A stretch of 6,210 nucleotides of DNA from NCBI GenBank assembly GCA_021789355.1, contig JAJYJR010000366.1:1-6210 (forward strand), read 5' to 3'. The first letter of the stretch is position 1; every line of letters begins with the position of its first letter. The notes under the pieces were generated by a model. That model ran no database searches. It saw only the letters and a list, made by a program, of their open reading frames with translations, and had not been told where the DNA came from. The stretch comes from Chloroflexota bacterium. GTDB lineage: Bacteria > Chloroflexota > Limnocylindria > Limnocylindrales > CSP1-4. Made by a program: the position numbers and the translations under genes. Positions 1 to 6,210 of the stretch are shown here, in pieces.

Positions 1-996
1 CACCGGGATCTGGACGTCGATGGTCACCCCGCCCAGCGTGTCGACGACCTGGCGGAACCCCGAGAAGTTGACCTCGACGTAGTAGGGGATCTGGATCCCG
101 AGCATGTAGCCGAGGGTCCCTTTGAGTGCGTTGACGCCGCGGTTGGCGTCGGTCCCGGGGAACAGGTCCGGCGACCCCTCCGCGAAGGTCCAGATGCTGT
201 TGACCTTGTTCGGGTAGATCCCGCCGAAGTAGGCGGCGGCGGGCCATGTCGGCGGCAGGGGGATCTGCTCGAAGTCCCGCGGGACGCTGAACATCGACAC
301 CTGCCCGCTCGACGGGTCGATGCTCGCGACGATCATCGTGTCGGTGTTGAACGTCTTGTCCGCGGGGCGCTGGTCGACCCCGACCAGCAGGACGTTGAGG
401 CGTCCGCCATTCCACGGGGCGATGCTCGGCTGCGGCTGGGACACGGTCCCGGTGTACGCACTGGGAGCGGGCGACGCACCGGGCGAGGCCGTGGCGACGG
501 TCGGGTTCGATGGCGAGTCGCTGGTCACGGCCATGATCGTGTCGTGCGCGATCCGGTCGTACCGGGCAAGCGCCACGTGCGCCATGCCCATGACCATGAT
601 GACCGCGACCAGGCCGGCCAGCGAGAGCGGCGCGAACGGGACGCGCGGTCGGCCCAGCCGGCCGCCCCCCTCGGGGATCTCGACTGCCGCGCAGCGGTAG
701 GCGTCGATGGCCGCGATGGCGCGGTAGAGGAAGAGCAGCACATCCAGCGCCAGGAGCACGTCCAGCACGAACGGGTCGAAGATGCTGACCTTGAGCACGT
801 CGCGGGTCGAGGCGCTCACGAGCAGCCCGCCGAGCAGCGCGAGTCCGAGGAACGGCGGCGCGGCGAAGGCCAGTGCGCGCGCGTGGCGCCGCGCGTAGAG
901 GTGGCCCAGGCCCGGGAAGATGAGGCTGATGAAGGCAGCCGCGAACGGAGAGGGTCGCCCGACCGGGCGGTCGACGTTCGGCACGGCCCGGATCAT
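1..996 (-). CDS. LCP (LytR-CpsA-Psr) family protein with multi-helix membrane N-terminus, C-terminally cut by window edge
   Basis: Reading the reverse strand from ATG at 996 gives 332 codons without a stop, so the C-terminus lies outside the window. Residues about 17-144 hold three or four hydrophobic helices (about 17-33, 39-63, 75-100, 119-144), the first containing PGLGHLY (28-34). A Ser/Pro/Ala/Thr-rich linker follows (about 157-195). The LCP domain then begins: NVLLVGVDQRP (201-211), NTDTM (217-221), SVPRD (237-241), KVN (264-266) and YYVEVNFSGFRQVVDTLGG (305-323). These match the family signatures, including the conserved Asp/Arg residues that bind pyrophosphate and metal. LCP proteins transfer lipid-linked glycopolymers onto peptidoglycan or other envelope acceptors on the outer face of the membrane; the glycopolymer here cannot be told. 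Most family members have one N-terminal helix, so this N-terminus is unusual. A TATGAT box overlaps the ATG, so translation may really start at GTG 984 (residue 5 in this numbering). The LCP call is firm; the start is uncertain. Confidence 0.9.
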   Translation of the reverse strand, partial: MIRAVPNVDRPVGRPSPFAAAFISLIFPGLGHLYARRHARALAFAAPPFLGLALLGGLLVSASTRDVLKVSIFDPFVLDVLLALDVLLFLYRAIAAIDAYRCAAVEIPEGGGRLGRPRVPFAPLSLAGLVAVIMVMGMAHVALARYDRIAHDTIMAVTSDSPSNPTVATASPGASPAPSAYTGTVSQPQPSIAPWNGGRLNVLLVGVDQRPADKTFNTDTMIVASIDPSSGQVSMFSVPRDFEQIPLPPTWPAAAYFGGIYPNKVNSIWTFAEGSPDLFPGTDANRGVNALKGTLGYMLGIQIPYYVEVNFSGFRQVVDTLGGVTIDVQIPV

Positions 997-1021
997 ACCG
1001 GGTCCGCGGGGCGACGGCCAA
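992..1021 (-). promoter_or_regulatory. Candidate promoter of the LCP gene (TTGGCC-N18-TATGAT)
   Basis: On the minus strand, TTGGCC (1021-1016) matches the -35 consensus at four of six positions. An 18-nt spacer separates it from TATGAT (997-992), which matches the -10 consensus at five of six. The -10 box contains the apparent ATG at 996-994, which would then not be transcribed. The in-frame GTG at 984-982 begins 7 nt after the box, where transcription would be expected to start, giving a leaderless mRNA. No Shine-Dalgarno sequence precedes either start. This rests on sequence match only, and the match could be chance. Confidence 0.4.
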
Positions 1022-1130
1022 ACGCGGCCCGTGCCCTGACCCCGGCCGCCGCGCGTGGCCGGTACGCCGGCCCGGACGTCCGCCCCGGGCCTCGACCCGG
1101 ACCGCCACGCGTGGGCGGAACGCGTTTCGG

Positions 1131-1136
1131 TATCCT
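1131..1136 (+). promoter_or_regulatory. Candidate -10 box for the ileS operon (TATCCT)
   Basis: TATCCT lies 9 nt before the ileS ATG. TACCCT (1136-1141) is an overlapping alternative that also fits TANNNT. Either would place the transcription start at or a few bases before the ATG, meaning a leaderless or very short leader. This fits the absence of any AGGAGG-like sequence before 1146. No convincing -35 hexamer is seen 16-19 bp upstream (the sequence there is GC-only around 1107-1118), which keeps confidence low. A bulged inverted repeat, CCGCC-ACGCGT-G-GGCGG (1102-1118), sits just upstream and could be a protein site or chance. Confidence 0.35.
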
Positions 1137-1145
1137 ACCCTCCAG

Positions 1146-4519
<3,374 letters not shown>

Positions 4520-4523
<4 letters not shown>

Positions 4524-5188
4524 CCGCCGTGGAGGTCGGGGGCAAGGCGCGAGGAGCCGGCGGCGGGCGCCGTGCAATCGTCGGCACGACCTGGCCGCGC
4601 CTGGCGCTGTTCACGGGCCTGGCGGCGGCCGTGGTCATCTCGGACCAGGTCTCCAAGGCGTGGGTCAACCGGTCGTTCGCGCTGAGCCGGGCCTCGGACA
4701 TCGTGGCCGCGCCGCTCGTGCCCCCGACGCCGGTGCTGGGCGATTTCGTGCGGATCGCGAAGGTCTACAACAACGGGGCGATCTTCAGCCTGTTCGGATC
4801 CAGCGCGAGCTTCTTCGCGATCGCCAGCCTGGTGGCGATCGCGGTGATCGTGTGGTACGAGGTCACGCGCGGCGGCCGCGCCTCGATCCTGCTCACGCTC
4901 ACGCTCGGGCTGCTGCTGGGGGGCGCGATCGGCAACGAGATCGACCGTCTCAGGCTCGGCTACGTGATCGACTTCGTGGACATGGGGATCGGGACATGGC
5001 GCTGGTACACGTTCAACGTGGCCGACGCCTCGATCAGCGTCTCGATCGTGCTGCTGCTGCTGATCGGGATCGTCGGCGACGTCGGGAGGCCGCCGGAGGG
5101 CGCGGGGGCGGTTGGCGCCGGCGCGCCAACCGACGTGAGCCCGCCGGGCGACGGGGACGGGCCCGGCGCCGGCGGCCGGCCGGGCTAG
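4520..5188 (+). CDS. lspA: Lipoprotein signal peptidase (signal peptidase II)
   Basis: Integral membrane aspartyl protease that removes the signal peptide from diacylglyceryl-modified prolipoproteins after Lgt has acted. From GTG 4520 it is 222 residues. Four hydrophobic segments fit the family topology (about 26-42, 94-113, 122-138, 170-187). Family motifs are SDQVSK (41-46), YNNGAIFSLFG (83-93), GNEIDR (138-143) and FNVAD (165-169). The catalytic pair would be D142 and D169, 27 residues apart, as in E. coli (D114/D141). The body is about 190 residues; the remaining 30 or so form a Gly/Pro/Ala-rich tail (about 190-222) with no conserved motif. The start overlaps the ileS stop (GTGA), pointing to translational coupling, and the stop TAG directly abuts the next gene. 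The reading frame stays open upstream to an ATG at 4334 within ileS, but that extension is antisense-like low-complexity sequence and is rejected. Confidence 0.95.
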
Positions 5189-6205
5189 GTGGCAGAGCGC
5201 GTGAGCCTGGCCGTGCCGGTCGGCGTCGACGGGGTCCGCGCGGACCGGTTCGTTGCCGACGCGACCGGCATGTCGCGCGCGCACGTCCAGCGGCTCATCC
5301 GCGAGGGACGGCTGACCCGGGGAGCCCGCGCCATCCGGGCCAACGTCCCGGTGTTCGCGGGCGACTCCCTCGAGCTGGACGTCCCGGACGTTCGCCCCCT
5401 CGAAGTCAAGGCGGAGGCGATCCCGCTGGACGTCGTCTACCAGGATGACGACGTGCTGATCGTGGACAAGCCGGCGGGCCTGGTCACGCATCCGGCGCCC
5501 GGACATTCCGGGGGGACCCTCGTGAACGCGCTCCTCGCGCTCGGGGGGCCCGAGACGTTCGGGGGGATCGCCGGGATCGCGCGGCCAGGTATCGTGCACC
5601 GCCTCGACCGCGACACCAGCGGGTTGCTGATGGTGGCACGGAACGACCGCGCCCAGGCGAGCCTGATGGCGCAGCTGAAGGCCAGGCGCGTCAAGAAGAC
5701 ATACCTGGCGCTCGTGGCCGGTGAGCCGCCCGCCACGGTGGGCCGGATCGAGGCACCGATCGGGCGGGACCCGCGCCATCGCACGCGGATGGCCGTGGTG
5801 CCCGACGGTCGCCCGGCCGTCACCGCCTATCGGGTCCGCGAGCGCTTCGGCGCGTGGACGCTGCTCGAGATCGACCTGATCACCGGGCGGACCCACCAGG
5901 TCCGGGTCCACCTCGCGTCGATCGGGTATCCCGTCGCCGGCGATCCGGTCTACGCGACCGGCGCTGCGAGGCGGGGCCCGGACGGGCTGGCGCGGCTCTT
6001 CCTGCATGCATGGCGCCTGGAGCTGGAGGCGCCGTCGGGAGGCCGGATGATCCATGCGACCGCCCCGCTGCCGGTCGACCTGGAGGAGGTGCTCGACCGG
6101 CTCCGCGGCGGCTCGCGGGGGCGGGGAGGGGAGCCGGCACCGGGCGGACTGCCGCGGGGCGGCGGCGAGTCGACCGCGGGCGGGCGGGCGGGCCCCGGGG
6201 CATGA
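5189..6205 (+). CDS. RluA/RluD-family 23S rRNA-type pseudouridine synthase
   Basis: Converts specific uridines in RNA to pseudouridine; RluD-type members modify helix 69 of 23S rRNA, though the exact target is not readable here. The 338 residues begin with an S4 RNA-binding domain (about 12-66: RADRF, SRAHVQRLIREGRL), which separates it from the S4-less RluA. The synthase domain runs about 80-300: VDKPAGLVTHPAPGH (92-106), HRLDRDTSGLL (137-147) with catalytic D140, KKTYLALV (169-176), LITGRTHQVRVHL (230-242), GDPVY (251-255) and FLHAWRLE (271-278). The C-terminal residues about 306-338 are Gly/Arg/Pro-rich and outside the family fold. GTG 5189 follows the lspA TAG with no gap and has no clear Shine-Dalgarno, so coupling is likely; GTG 5201 is an alternative. 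Closest in layout to RluD/YlyB; paralogues such as RluC cannot be excluded, so no symbol is given. Confidence 0.93.
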   Translation: MAERVSLAVPVGVDGVRADRFVADATGMSRAHVQRLIREGRLTRGARAIRANVPVFAGDSLELDVPDVRPLEVKAEAIPLDVVYQDDDVLIVDKPAGLVTHPAPGHSGGTLVNALLALGGPETFGGIAGIARPGIVHRLDRDTSGLLMVARNDRAQASLMAQLKARRVKKTYLALVAGEPPATVGRIEAPIGRDPRHRTRMAVVPDGRPAVTAYRVRERFGAWTLLEIDLITGRTHQVRVHLASIGYPVAGDPVYATGAARRGPDGLARLFLHAWRLELEAPSGGRMIHATAPLPVDLEEVLDRLRGGSRGRGGEPAPGGLPRGGGESTAGGRAGPGA

Positions 6206-6210
6206 CCGCG
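6202..6210 (+). CDS. Probable start of a further operon gene (9 bases visible)
   Basis: ATG at 6202 overlaps the TGA of the pseudouridine synthase gene (ATGA), the same stop-start arrangement as between ileS and lspA, and reads Met-Thr-Ala before the window ends. In Bacillus subtilis the equivalent cluster continues with pyrR, so pyrR is one guess. Nothing in the three visible codons supports a particular function. Confidence 0.4.

Noticed and set aside
1102..1118. Bulged inverted repeat CCGCC-ACGCGT-G-GGCGG as an operator
   Set aside because: The half-sites are not symmetric about one centre, and such repeats are common in DNA of this composition; noted only with the ileS promoter.
997..1145. 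T-box riboswitch or other leader RNA upstream of ileS
   Set aside because: The gap is only 149 bp, shared by divergent promoters, with no T-box sequence and no terminator hairpin; the likely -10 box sits right next to the ATG.
6110..6135. G-run cluster flanked by GGCTC/GAGCC as a quadruplex or terminator
   Set aside because: Only three G-runs of four or more are present, there is no following T tract, and it lies inside the coding sequence of the pseudouridine synthase.

Overview
The window is GC-rich DNA (roughly 70% G+C by eye), fully occupied by ordinary protein-coding genes. It holds no RNA genes, CRISPR arrays, transposases or other mobile elements. The layout is one leftward gene, cut by the window edge, facing away from a three-gene rightward operon across a 149-bp divergent promoter region. 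The strong third-position G/C bias, the weak Shine-Dalgarno sequences, the LCP protein with several membrane helices and the type of IleRS suggest a high-GC Chloroflexota lineage (for example Limnocylindria-like) or a deep actinobacterial lineage. This assignment is inference; no marker in the window settles it.

Region 1 (1-996, minus strand) encodes the first 332 residues of a LytR-CpsA-Psr (LCP) family protein. It has an unusually long multi-helix membrane N-terminus carrying a PGLGHLY motif, then a Ser/Pro/Ala-rich linker, then the start of the extracytoplasmic LCP domain. The gene was found by reading the reverse strand; it has no stop inside the window.

Region 2 (997-1145) is the divergent intergenic region. 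A TTGGCC-N18-TATGAT promoter candidate for the LCP gene overlaps the annotated ATG, which raises the possibility of a GTG start four codons in. A TATCCT box lies 9 nt before the ileS ATG. Both suggest leaderless or near-leaderless mRNAs.

Region 3 (1146-6205, plus strand) is ileS - lspA - rluA/rluD-family gene, tightly coupled: a GTGA overlap, then TAG directly followed by GTG, then an ATGA overlap into a further gene of which only 9 bases are visible. An ileS...lspA-rluD order followed by pyrR is known from Bacillus subtilis (divIVA-ileS-ylyA-lspA-ylyB-pyrR), so this is a conserved type of cluster. The products charge tRNA-Ile, cleave lipoprotein signal peptides in the membrane, and pseudouridylate RNA.

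The most notable observation is in IleRS. Both class I signature motifs are non-canonical: the HIGH position reads GVHH and the KMSKS position reads PMHKS. There is also an extra block of about 45 residues just before the CP1 editing domain. The GXHH swap matches, from memory, the altered HIGH motif reported for mupirocin-hyper-resistant IleRS2 enzymes. No wholly new multi-gene system is evident.
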